Below are positions 54,021-64,000 of a DNA stretch of 64,000 nucleotides, in pieces. The translations under genes were made by a program, and so were the position numbers. Positions within the stretch are counted from its first letter, which is position 1. Every line of letters begins with the position of its first letter. Under the pieces are notes generated by a model that did not search any database, was not told the DNA's origin, and saw only the letters and a program-made list of their open reading frames with translations. This stretch comes from Closterium sp. NIES-65 (lineage: Eukaryota; Streptophyta; Zygnematophyceae; Desmidiales; Closteriaceae), in contig CANXME010002001.1 in NCBI GenBank assembly GCA_948144175.1, positions 2,542,501 to 2,606,500 of the forward strand. Reading direction: 5' to 3'.

Positions 54021-56256
54021 ATGGCTACCCCCAGTGTCCTTACCTTTGATGCTGAGGGTCGTGCTGTTGACTTCGAGGTCTAGGTAGATGACCTACATCT
54101 CTTCCTACAGTGCGATAGGGCAGACGGACTCTCTCTGTTCGATCTCACCTCTGGTGCCTCTCCTGCCCCGCCTGCTGATGCTGACAGCACTGTTCGCTCA
54201 TAGTGGGCCACCCATGCTGCGGGCCGTCTTGCTGTGCGTCGCCACTTACCGACCGCTGAGCGTGCGCACTTTAGTCAGTACAAGAGTGCTAAGACCTTGT
54301 ACGACGCTGTAGTTGCACGCTACTCTTCCCCTGCCACTGCTGCTCTTAGCCGCCTCATGCTGCCGTACCTGTTTCCTGACCTCGCAGCCTTTCCCACTGT
54401 CGCTGACCTCATTACGCACCTTTGCACTCGTGACACCCGCTACCGCGCTGCGCTTCCTGCTAAGTTCTACGCCAAGAACCCCCCCCCCCCCCATGTACAT
54501 CACCCTATACTACATAGTCACCCGGCTCCCTGACTCCCTTCGCTCGGTCAGGGACCACTTCCTCTGAGTTTGCCCCACCACACTCACTGTTGACCTCCTC
54601 GAGGAGCGCCTCCTAGCAGCTGAGAAGAGTATAGTCGCTGTAGGAGCCTCTAGAGGTGACCCGCGTGCCCCTGTCTTTGAGGGGTGCTCCCCCTCCCCCC
54701 TTTTGCCCTCTGTTGCCTCTACTGGTGCCGTCGACTTCGTTGGCACCGAGTCGGTCGGCGCTGCGTCTGCCCCTAGCGGGCGACGCCGCACCGGCAAGGG
54801 CAAGGGGGGCAAGGGCGCTGGAGGGGCTGGCGGGGGCGGTGGAGGTGGCGGTGGAGGAGGCAGAGGGAGTGGGGGTGGTGGTGGGAGTGGTGGCGGGGGT
54901 GGGGGCTTCGGTAGCGGCGGTGGCGGTGAAGGCGGCGGCGGCGGTGGCGGTGGGAGCGGAGGAGGAGGTGGTGGCGGCAGTGGCGGAGGTGGCGACGGAG
55001 GAGGTGGAGCTGGTCGGGGCCGCTCTGCGCAGCGGGGCGGCATAGGTGGTGGTCAGCGCCAGCAGCAGCAGCGCACTCGTGAGACCCCGTCCCCCGAGTA
55101 GCTTCGTGAGTGGTACGCTGGGCGTCAGCGAGGTGGGGGTACTGGTCCCTGTACCAACGTCCTCCGTACCGGCGACCGCGCTGGTGAGCAGTGCGGGGGC
55201 TCGCACTCCACCCAGCGCTGCTTCGGCCGCCTGACGGACGCTTGGCGTCACGAGTTCCCTGACGCCACTGAGATCCCACGCAAGGGAGAGCTGTCTAGGG
55301 CGGGGGTTGCTAACTTTGATCTTGACTATGATGCTATTCTTGCTGCCATGTATGCTATGTCTACTAGTGATGAGGGTGACTGTTACCTGTGTGTTCCGCC
55401 TGACCCGGGCATTGAGGCTGCTTCTCTAGGTGCTGGTGAGGCTGCTTCTCTAGGTGCTAGTGCGTCTGCTGCCCCAGGTGCTGGTGAGTCTGCTCTCTCA
55501 GGTACCACGTCGGCTCAGGCCTTACACACCTTCACCCTTGACTCGGGTGCTTCCCGCTCCTTCTTTCGAGACCGCACCACACTTACGCCGCTTAGTTGGC
55601 CGGTTGCGGTCTCCTAGCGGGCCCCTCTGGGGGTCCTGTCCTTGCTCCCTTCTCCACTGTCTTACCGTGTCCGGCAGTCCCATCTGGCACCCTGTTAGGT
55701 CTCTACCTCCCCTCGTTCTCTACGAACTTGGTGAGTGGAGTTGATCTAGAGGATGGGGGGGTTAACCAGTTCACTCCTGCGAGTCAGTGGGTGACCCACT
55801 ATACGTGTGCTCGGACGGGCCGGCACTTGGCCACGTTTACCCGTCGGCCAGGGTCAAGCCTGTACACACTGACTACTGAGTCTCCTCCGGTTGCTGAGTC
55901 TAGTCAGGTAGCTGCGTCGAGTCAGGTGTTTGCTGCAGCGTCCAGGTCTGGTCCTGAGTCTGCTCCCTGCTCGTGTCGTCTCCTGTCCCACTAGACTCTC
56001 CTTTGGCACCACTCACCCCTCCCTGCCTCGTCTCCGAGGCATGGCCTCCCGTGTCCTTGTCTCTGGTCTCCCCCGGTCCCTCCCTCCCCTCCCTCCGGGG
56101 CCTGCCCCTACCTGCGTCCCCTACATCGAGGGGCGACAGCGTGCAGCCCCTCACTCCTCCGAGTTTCCTCCGACAGAGGCTCCCCTGTAGACTCTTCACA
56201 TGGACGTGTGGGACCCCGCCTGCGTCCGTGGCTAGGGTCACGAGCGTTACTTCCTG
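54021..56256 (+). pseudogene. Copia H gag, protease and GAG-pre-integrase
   Basis: Gag starts MATPSVLTFDAEGRAVDFEV at 54021. TAG codons occur at 54081 and 54201. At a 14-C run (54479-54492) the capsid continues only after a +1 shift, exactly as in copia B. A Gly-rich region (54820-55010) follows, then TAG at 55099 within PE*LREWYAG, the protease LDSGASRSFF (about 55540), a stop and frame change at 55615, a TAG at 55992, and a deletion in the HRLGHP zinc-finger segment near 56010. Not functional. Confidence 0.9.
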
Positions 56257-59200
56257 TTGGTGGTTGACGACTACTCGCGTTACACCACGGTCTTCCCCTT
56301 GCGCAGCAAGGGTGACGTCACTGAGGTGTTGATCGACTGGATCCGCGCAGCTCGTCTCCAGCTCAGAGAGAGTTTCAGCTCGGACTTTCCTGTTCTGCGT
56401 CTGCACTCTGACAGAGGCGGGGAGTTTTCCTCTTCCCGTCTGGGAGCCTTTTGTCATGCACAGGGCATCCGCCAGACCTTCACGCTTCCGGCCTCTCCAC
56501 AGCAAAATGGGATTGCTGAGCGCCGCATTGGCATGGTCATGGACGTCGCTCGTATGTCCATGATCCATGCGGCTGCTTCCCATTTTCTGTGGCCGTTTGC
56601 GGTTCAGTACGCAGCGCATCAGCTCAACCTTCAGCCCCGGGTCTCCTTGCCAGAGACCTCCCCCACCTTGCGGTGGACGAGGAAGGTTGAGGATGCGTCT
56701 GCCTTTCGGGTCTGGGGATCTCGAGCGTTTGTCCGCGACTTGTCTGCGGACAAGCTGTCCCCCCGTGCTGTTCCCTGCGTCTTCCTTGGCTTCCCCCTTG
56801 ACGCGTCTGGTTGGCAGTTTTACCTCCCCACCTCGCGCCGTGTTCTATCCTCCCAGGACGTCACCTTTGACGAGTCAGTGCCTTACTACCGTCTCTTCCC
56901 CTACCGCACTGCGCCCCTCCCCCCGCCGCCGCTCTTCCTTGCGCCAGGTCCTCGTCCGGTAGACCCCCTCCCTCCTCAGGGTCCTGCCCCGTCAGGTGTG
57001 TCCCAGGTAGACGCAGTCGAGCCTGTCGAGGTAGCTGTTGACTCTAGTGCTGCTAGGGGTGCTGAGCCTGGGGGTGCTGAGTCTGGGGGTGCTGAGCCTG
57101 GGGGTGCGGAGCCTGGGGGTGCTGAGCCTGGGGGTGCGGAGCCTGGGGGTGCGGAGCCTGGGGGTGCTGGGTCTGCTCGTGTGGCCTCTGGCGGTGCTTC
57201 TTCGAGGCGGGAGCTACTCTCTTTGCAGGAGCTGCGCGAGTGGTTTGCGCGGCGCTGGAGTCGTGCTGCTGGAGCTGGAGGTGCTACTGTTGCTGCTGGT
57301 CCTGGAGGTGCTCGTACTTGCGGTACTGGAGATAATGGGACTGGGGGTGCTGCTGGAGTCAGTTCTCCTGGAGGTGAAGCTGGAGCTGCTGGCGGAAATG
57401 GAGCTGGCGGTCCTGCTGGAGCTGGAGCTGCTAGAGCTACTGGAGCTGGAGTTGCAGTGGGTGTTGGTGCTGATGGTGCTGCTGGCGCTGGTGCTTCTGA
57501 GGGTGTTGGAGTTGGCGCTCTTGGAGCTGGAGGTGCTGCTGGCGTTGGTGCTGCCACTGGGGGTACTGGTCCTGTCCCTGCTTGTTCTGGAGGCGCTACA
57601 CGGCCGCGGCCGTACTTTGTTCCGCTCCTTGAGCAGGTTCTTGGTCTCCCGCCTTCTACTGGTCCTGCTCCTCCCTTAGAGTGTCCACAGCCTGTCCAGT
57701 CACAGTCACAGTTAGAGCCCGCCTCCCCCCTACCTGCTCCTTCTCCCTACACTGGTCCTACTGGAGGTCTTGCTGAGCGTCGTGAGCCTGCGTCTCGTCC
57801 TGCGTCGCCTGTTCGTGCTGCTCGCACTTGTGGCTGTGCTCCGCGTCCACGTCCTCTTGCGGTCCCAGACACACACCACATGGTACTGCGTCCTTCCACT
57901 ACTCCTCTGCGTGTCCTGTTGCCGTCTCCTCCAGAGTCCTCTCTTCTTGTCCTTGCTGACCCGGAGTCTGACTCTCTTCGTGCTGCCAGTCCTACTATCA
58001 CGCGTATCCTGGCTACCGTTAACATTGACCCTTCCTTTGACGCCACTGCTGCGTCTGCCTTAGTTGCTGAGCTTGTCGACTTTGCTGCTCGCTGTCGTCT
58101 AGACTACGCTGCTAGTCTTGTTGCTGAGTCTGAGTCTGTCTATCCTCCGTCCGTCGGGGGTGAGTGTGCTCTTAGCACGGACGTCCTTGAGGACAGGCAG
58201 GAGGAGTTCCAGTGTTTTGCTGCTTCTTTGCCTCATCTCGTGTCCACACTGATTGCCCCTGAGGGAGACCCGGATGCACCAGACATCCCGACTCCTCGAT
58301 CGTACGCTGAGGCGATCGAGGGTCCCTACTCCTCACAGTGGCAGTCAGCCATGGACGCAGAGATGGCTTCCAGGAAGTCCACAGGCACCTACGTCGACGA
58401 GGTTCCCCCACCTGGGGCGAACATCGTTAGTGGCATGTGGATTTTCAGGGTGAAGCGGTCGCCGGGTTCTCCGCCTGTCTTCAAGGCACATTACGTGGCT
58501 CGAGGCTTCAGTCAGCGGCAGGGAGTTGACTACTTTCAGACCTTCTCTCCCACCCCGAAGATGACCACTCTTCGGGTGCTGCTGCACATCGCCGCTCAGC
58601 GCGACTACGACCTTCACTCTCTTGATTTCAGCACAGCTTTCTTGCAGGGCAGCCTGCACGAGGAGATCTGGCTGCGCCGCCCCCCTGGTTTCACTGGGTC
58701 GTTTCCTCCTGGTACCCAGTGGAGCCTCCGACGGCCAGTCTACGGTCTCGGCCAGGCGCCCCGTGAGTGGCACGACACACTGAGGACTACTCTCGCGGCT
58801 CTTGGGTTTGCTCCTTCTAATGCCGACCCGTTGCTGTTTCTACGCACCGACACCTCTTTGCCGCCGTTCTACATCCTCGTGTACGTCGACGAATTGGTCT
58901 TTGCTACTGCTGACACTTCTAGACTCGCCCACGTGAAGTCCGAGCTGCAGAAGAGACACATGTGCACAGACCTGGGTGAACTGCGCAGCTACCTTGGCTT
59001 GCAGATCACCCAGGACTGAGCACAGCGCACCATTACCCTGACTCAGTCACACATGGTGCAGCACGTCCTTCAGCGCTTCGACTTTACGTACTCCTCGCCT
59101 CAGGCCACTCCTCTGTCTACTCGCCACTCGCTCTTAGCTCTGCCTTCGGATGAGTCCGTAGAGCCGAGTGGCCCGTACCTAGAGCTTGTTGGCTGCCTCA

Positions 59201-59865
59201 TGTACCTGATGACCTGCACACGACCTGACCTAGCATACCCTCTTAGCATCTTGGCACGCTATGTTGCTCCTGGGAGACACCGACCAGAGAACATGGCTGC
59301 AGCGAAGAGGGTGTTGCGCTACTTGTGCAGTACGTTGGTCATGGGGCTAGTGCTTGGAGGGCGACGTCGAGTGGTCCTCACAGGTCACGCAGACGCTTCT
59401 TGGGCTGACGACCAGGCTACGCAGCGGTCGTCACAGGGTTACACCTTCAGCCTTGGCTCCCGCTCTGTCTCGTGGCGGTCTACCCGCTCGTATTGTGTTC
59501 TCGGCTCTAGCTGTGAGGCTGAGATCTATGCGGGGGCCATGGCTGCACAGGAGCTACGCTGGCTCACCTACCTGCTGACTGACCTAGGAGAGCCACCTCG
59601 TTCTCCTCCAGTTCTGTATGTAGACAACAAGGCCATGCTGGCCTTGTGTCGGGAGCACAGATTGGAGCACAGAACGAAGCATATTGCTCTTCGCTACTTC
59701 CTTGCTCGTGAGCTGCAGCAGCGTGGTCAGCTGCGCCTTGCTTACGTGGCCTCTGAGGCCAACACTGCTAATATCTTTACCAAGGCACTTCCGCCTTGTG
59801 ATCATCAGCGCTTTTGTACGATGTTAGGTCTTGTGCCTACTTGGTCTCACTTGCTCACTTCTTGA
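56257..59865 (+). pseudogene. Copia H integrase core, RT and RNase H (one internal TGA, YVDE box)
   Basis: One frame runs 56257-59865, broken only by TGA at 59017 (Arg codon CGA in sisters). It contains integrase (LHSDRGGEFSSS, NGIAERRIG), FRVWGSRAFVRDLSADKLS, a GGAEPGGAEP linker (57050-57180) with LQELREWFARRW, RT (KRSPGSPPVFKAHYVARGFS...LDFSTAFLQG), the catalytic box VYVDELVFATADT, where Glu replaces the second Asp, and RNase H (HADASWADD, CEAEIYAG, YVDNKAM, ANTANIFTKAL). The Asp-to-Glu change alone would be expected to cripple polymerisation. Confidence 0.93.
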
Positions 59866-60062
59866 CCTTGCTTGTATTGTGATCTTTCTATACCTGCACT
59901 TGCTTGTTTACCTTTATATATGATCTTGCATGTGAACTGGCCTTGTGGCCTTGCTCTTGTACTCGGACTGTGTGGTGACGTTGTGATCCACCCTGAGCTT
60001 GCTTTGCTTTGCTTGACTGGTCTTGTGACCTCTTGTTCTCCCCCACTTTGCCTATGGGGTTG

Positions 60063-60189
60063 TGTCAAACTCTTATGCTATAGTCTCTGTAGGCTGTAGT
60101 GGGGTAGACAATATGGGGTACAACACTTCTAGGTTTTCCTACTTGTTCCTACCTGCTTGCTAGTTCATTTCATCCCTCATTTCTTCACA
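60063..60189 (+). repeat. 3' LTR of copia H
   Basis: Same length and ends as the 5' copy. Confidence 0.93.
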
Positions 60190-60194
60190 GCCCG

Positions 60195-61108
60195 CGCGCG
60201 GCCCCCTTCCGTCGCCCATCGAGGCGCCCTCGGGGGCTCGCGCGCGGCCCCCTTCCGTCGCCCATCATGGCGCCCTCAGGGGCCCACGCGCGGGCCCCTC
60301 CTGTCGCCCGTCGTGGCGCCCTCGGGGGCCCGCGCGGCCCGCACTTCCGTCGTCTGTCGAGGCGCCCTCGAGGGCCCGCGCGCGGCCCCTTCCCGTCGCC
60401 CGTCGTGGTGCCCTTGGGGGCCCGCGCGCTGCCCCTTCTGCAGCTTGCGAACCGCCCCTGCAGCCTGCGAGCCGCCCCTGCAGCCCACACGAGCCGCCCC
60501 TGCAGCCCGCGTGCCGCCCCTGTAGCCTGCGAGCCGCCCCTGCCGCCTCCTGCCCTCGTGCAACTGCGGGGTGGCGGGTGTGTGAGTCATCCCCTGCTCC
60601 TCCTCCTCCTCCGTCTCCCACTGCTGCAGCTGCCGCTGAGGGGAATGGGTGTATGGGAGCCGAGGGAGTGGTGCTAGGGGGGGTGTCGTGGGAGTGAAGC
60701 TAGGGGAGCAGCAGGGGGTGTGAACGGGAGGTTTGGGACAAAGGGGGAGGTTGAATGGGGGTGGCCGCCGTGAAGCCAGTAGCTCCAGTCGCCCGCGAGA
60801 CCATTGCGCCAGTCGCCCGTGAGCCTGTCGCTCCAGTCGCCCATGAGCCCGCTGCTCCAGTCGCCCGAGAGTCAGTTGCTCCTGCCGCTCGTCTAGCCGT
60901 GGAGCCAGTTACTCCAGTTGCCCGTGTGCCAGTTGCTCCAGTTGCCAGTGTGCCAGCAGCTTCAGCTGCCGTCCACTACCTCCTCTCCTCTCATAGTCCC
61001 TCCTCCTCCTCACTTGCCCTCTGTGGTAGCCTCTAGCTTTGCTTATATTTGTGAACTATGAACTGCTGCTTGTTGTGCTGATCATACCCCATTTTGACTA
61101 TTGGGGTG
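60195..61108 (+). repeat. Element G internal region, right of copia H
   Basis: Continues the gggggcccgcgcgcggcccc array to about 60430, then a ctgcagcctgcgagccgccc array (60440-60545), a ctcctcctcctcctccgtctcc block, and a short frame with repeated APVA units (60755-61036). No known protein. Confidence 0.75.
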
Positions 61109-61252
61109 TGTCAGAATGTGTAGTTTGTCTAGCCTGCAGTGGGGTACTCTATAGCGAGTACAGCCCAATTTAGGGTTTCCTATATGTACTCAACTGCCTG
61201 CTAGTGAAAAGCCCTCTTTCGTGTTCTATTTTTCTGCCTACTTTCTCTGACA
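61109..61252 (+). repeat. 3' LTR of element G
   Basis: Same ends and length as the 5' copy. Confidence 0.92.
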
Positions 61253-61257
61253 CTTAT

Positions 61258-63960
61258 TTCCTATCACGCAGCGAGTGGAAAAGGAAGTCTCGCGATTTCG
61301 AGTCAAACTCCTTTTGGAAGTCAACCATTAACAAAAACTAGTCCTCTTTGCCATTTGCTCCCGCATCAGTGGCGTCCACAACAACCGCCATAGTGTCCGC
61401 GAGTCTCCTACCCGGTGGGAACCCCGCCTAAGACATTCTTTAGCTTGCTTGCCATCACCTTCGCTAACACCTTGTACAACGTGCTTAGGAGCGTGATTCG
61501 CCTGTAGTTACCCAACTCCTCCTTACTCCCCTTCTTGTGCAGCAGAATGGTTACTGCTGTCGGAATGTTTGCCAGTAATACCAACGATCGCGAGAACTCC
61601 CTCACGAAGCTCATCAGCAGCGGCTTGAGAAGACCCTAGTTGCTCTCAAAGAGCTCTTTGGGAAGCCCATCTTGACCAAGGGACTCCCCCGGTGCCAGCT
61701 CCTTGCCTTCTGCACCTATGCCTCTAACCACGGTGCCCAAAGTTCGGCTTTGCTCTCTTCCCCCAGTTTTTTCTCCAGATTATTTTCGGGTGCAGCTAAG
61801 CCCGGCACAGCACTGTCGCGGAAAGCCTCCCAGTAAAAGTCTGTCCCCGCTAACAAAACCTCCCTCGCGTAAGTGAGTTTAGCTCCCTTGTACATCACCT
61901 CTCTGATCGCAGTTTTTGCCTTCAGTATTTTGATTTTCACCGACAGGAAGACCGGCGCCTCTTCTCTGTCCAGCCCCGCTATTACACCCACCTATGCTTG
62001 CAGCTATTTCCTGATGGCTTTTTTTATACGCCGTGAACAACTCCTCCTTCTTGATAAGGATTGCATTCGTGCATTGGCAGTAGATGCTCATCATTAGGAG
62101 GTGGCGAAAATCCTCCACCTCCCTAACCAGATGCGCCTTTGCTGCCTCTACCCTTTTCCGTTCTTCCCGCGAGTACGCTCTTAGGCATGACGTCAAGCGC
62201 GGAAGAAGCGTGTCCAGGGTTCCAGCGTTTCCCTCAAGCACCATCTTTTTGTCTCCTTTCCTTGCTTGCTTTGCTCTCAGCCTCCCAATGCCAGACCCCC
62301 TTTCTACCTCTGCAAATGTCTCTAGCGCCACCACCAGCGTGTACCAGTGGTCGGTCATTTCGTTCGTGATTGCCGCGTACTATACACCGCTCATTGTGCT
62401 CAGCAACGGCTATGTCACTAGCACTAGATCAAATTTTTAACTGGCCTTTCGCGCCCTAACATGGAAGGTGTATTCCCGCTTGTCGAGGTGCATGTACCAA
62501 AACGCACCCTAGCAATTCAGCAGCCTCTAATTTTCCGCCATGGATTCCCGCCTGAGAGACTTGTCCCGTTCGGGGTCCTTTAACACATCCATGTCTCTCA
62601 TCACCATCATGATTTTGAGAATCGGCGGGCTTTGGATGAAAGGTACCAGACAATCGTTGTAGAAGGGTCCCCGATTAACTGCCTATATAGGAAGATACAC
62701 CGCCACGAGGAGAACCTCCAGATCACCCCACCGGATCACCACCCCCAGTAGCCTTCCCGACTGGTGTGGGTAGTAGTCCGTGAAGACCATCCCAGGTAAT
62801 GCAACCCCCCCTGCTCGTGCACCGTTCATTGGCCTGGCTGCAACTATTTCTGCCGGCTTAATTTGAGTCCACAAATTGTAGTCAGTCCGTGGGTCTGTGA
62901 AGACACCCACGTCCACCTTGTTCTTCTTGTCCTTGAGTCAGTTTTTACACTTCACGCATTTCCATATACTGTCGAGCCCGTTGATGCTGAGCTTGCAGAA
63001 AATGATCACATTTCTCTTATTTGTCATGGAACGGTACAGAAGCCCCTTCGCATCCACGTGCTGAGGAAAGATAAATAGGTCCTGGAATTAATTAGCTTTG
63101 CTGCCAGCCACACCACATGCCATCACAATCCTACAGCAACCACATCAACTGCTACCACTCTCCCTACACGATGCATGACAAATCCTCCTGACATGTCCAA
63201 AAGCAGGCATGTTCTCCTTCTGGCACGGCGCCCCACGTAAGTCGGCTCCTTGGCGATCTCCTTCCGGACGGTGGCGAGACTGATCACACCATTTCTGGCG
63301 CGCGTGGCAGTACCTGGCCTGGTCAAGTTGGTCAGATGACGAAGCGATGCAGCGTGAATTGACGCCTGCTCGAAGCTGGTGCCTTGGGCTTTGTCCCAGG
63401 CAGCGACCACGCACACCCATTCCTCTCGCGATCCCCTTGTGAAGGTGAGAACTATAGCGGGGTCTTTGAGGATATCTCTCAGTTGCTCTATAACTTTCAG
63501 CGATGCGGGTGTAGGAGGGAAACCGGTGTCAGTCATCAATAGACTCCTTTGTGGAGGAGGGAAACCGGTGTCAGTCATCAGTAGACTCCTTAGTGGAGGA
63601 GGGAAACCGGTGTCAGTCATCAGTAGACTCCTTAGTGGAGAGGATAATCAGTAAAATCAAGGAAAGCGATAACACAGTACAGATACCGTTTATCTCGTGG
63701 ACCTTCCTGACAGTCAGGGTCCATTTGTCGATGTTTGCCTGCCGCTCTGTAACGTAAGCATTATGATACTGCATCATATGCTGTCCCTTGCAAAAATCAC
63801 CAGCAGCTTCTTCCCGGGATTCGACAGATCCACAACAGTGTGGCACCACGGGGACTCGTCATTGTCATGCTGGATCACCAGATCACGCACCTTATCCATC
63901 TCCATCCCGATGACGGGGTCCTGGACTCTGTAAAAATCCACACCTGTGTAAAAAACACAT
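61258..63960 (-). pseudogene. LINE L, N-terminal part: ORF1-like, endonuclease, RT start
   Basis: Minus strand, from the right: an ORF1-like frame (63123-63620) with three 14-residue repeats MTDTGFPPPLRSLL, and a further open stretch (63613-63849). Next comes an endonuclease/exonuclease-like piece (VALPGMVFTDYYPHQSGRLL, 62683-62916), a long linker (61879-62358, WYTLVVALETFAEVERGSGI...), RT start (FVREFSRSLVLLANIPTAVT...ELGNYRRITLLST, 61408-61614), and RT palm (MAVVVDATDAGANGKED, LLMVDFQKEFDSKSRDFLFH, 61258-61400). Frameshifts between most pieces. Confidence 0.78.
63510..63650 (-). repeat. 42-bp tandem repeat in LINE ORF1-like frame
   Basis: Three copies of a 42-bp unit (plus strand ggagggaaaccggtgtcagt...) keep the frame and give three MTDTGFPP(P/T)xxSL repeats. 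Confidence 0.9.
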
Positions 63961-64000
63961 TTCCCTTTTTTAGTAGGGAAACTTCAACCAACATGTTGCG

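Larger units (their letters stand above)
53158..60189 (+). mobile_element. Copia H: full-length LTR retrotransposon inside element G
   Basis: 127-bp LTRs (53158-53284 and 60063-60189, about six differences) and target-site duplication GCCCG (53153-53157, 60190-60194). Primer site tggtatagagcaggttcc follows the 5' LTR. The conserved block gactggtcttgtgacc (60015-60030) and purine tract ctatggggttg precede the 3' LTR. Same family as A, B and C. It retains all domains but has several stops, frameshifts and a YVDE catalytic box. Confidence 0.94.
52636..61252 (+). mobile_element. Element G: non-autonomous LTR element, host of copia H
   Basis: 144-bp LTRs (52636-52779 and 61109-61252, about six differences by eye) and target-site duplication CTTAT (52631-52635, 61253-61257). 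The primer site after the 5' LTR is tgctatcagagcggttacgc; the purine tract before the 3' LTR is ctattggggtg. Without copia H the interior is only about 1.3 kb: cgccctcgggggcccgcgcg repeats, a pyrimidine block and a short frame rich in PVAREPVAPVA (60755-61036). No gag or pol is recognisable, so it resembles TRIM/LARD-type elements. F is a truncated relative. Confidence 0.88.

Overview
The window is nuclear DNA from a green-lineage eukaryote. A streptophyte (charophyte-grade) alga fits best. The evidence is a plant-type CHASE-domain hybrid histidine kinase split by many GT-AG introns, GC-rich exons, and dense LTR retrotransposons of chromovirus (Ty3/gypsy) and Ty1/copia type. There are no bacterial operons, rRNAs or CRISPR arrays. 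The species is an inference from protein style, not from a search.

Layout. 1-3045 is the 3' part of a chromovirus (pol, broken chromodomain, 3' LTR) sitting inside a copia element (A, 3046-4559 plus 18584-18662). Copia B (4560-18578, TSD GTTAC) is inserted in A's 3' LTR. Copia C (8395-15336, minus strand, TSD AAGTT, identical 132-bp LTRs) is inserted in B's integrase region. 18663-19241 is AT-rich DNA with no recognisable gene. 19242-27685 is a copia element of another lineage (D, minus strand, ~1-kb LTRs, TSD AAAAT), and its 5' LTR carries a one-LTR insertion (F, 25591-26760, TSD CGAAC). 27691-30298 is an intergenic, non-coding stretch.

30299-41720 is the only host gene I recognise: a hybrid histidine kinase with CHASE, HisKA, HATPase and receiver domains in twelve exons. 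All exon phases agree. The model closes to about 1180 codons if one base is removed from an 11-G run at the head of a (GGGGGA)n array in exon 9. A hAT-like non-autonomous transposon lies in intron 6.

41802-44587 is an old copia (J, minus) in the 3' flank of the kinase gene. 44640-47060 is a decayed non-LTR reverse transcriptase (plus). 47100-49710 is a third copia lineage (K, minus). 49720-51700 is a truncated D-family element (E, minus). 51720-63960 is a minus-strand LINE (L) split by a non-autonomous LTR element (G, 52636-61252, TSD CTTAT), which itself contains copia H (53158-60189, TSD GCCCG).

The most unusual signal is in the kinase gene. At six of eleven splice donors (exons 1, 3, 4, 6, 10, 11) and at the acceptor of the receiver exon (exon 12), the exon-intron junction itself is duplicated, two to five times, always with AG|GT or a donor-like core. 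This looks like a locus where junction-spanning duplication is frequent. It is compatible with the model of intron gain by tandem duplication of AGGT-containing exon segments.
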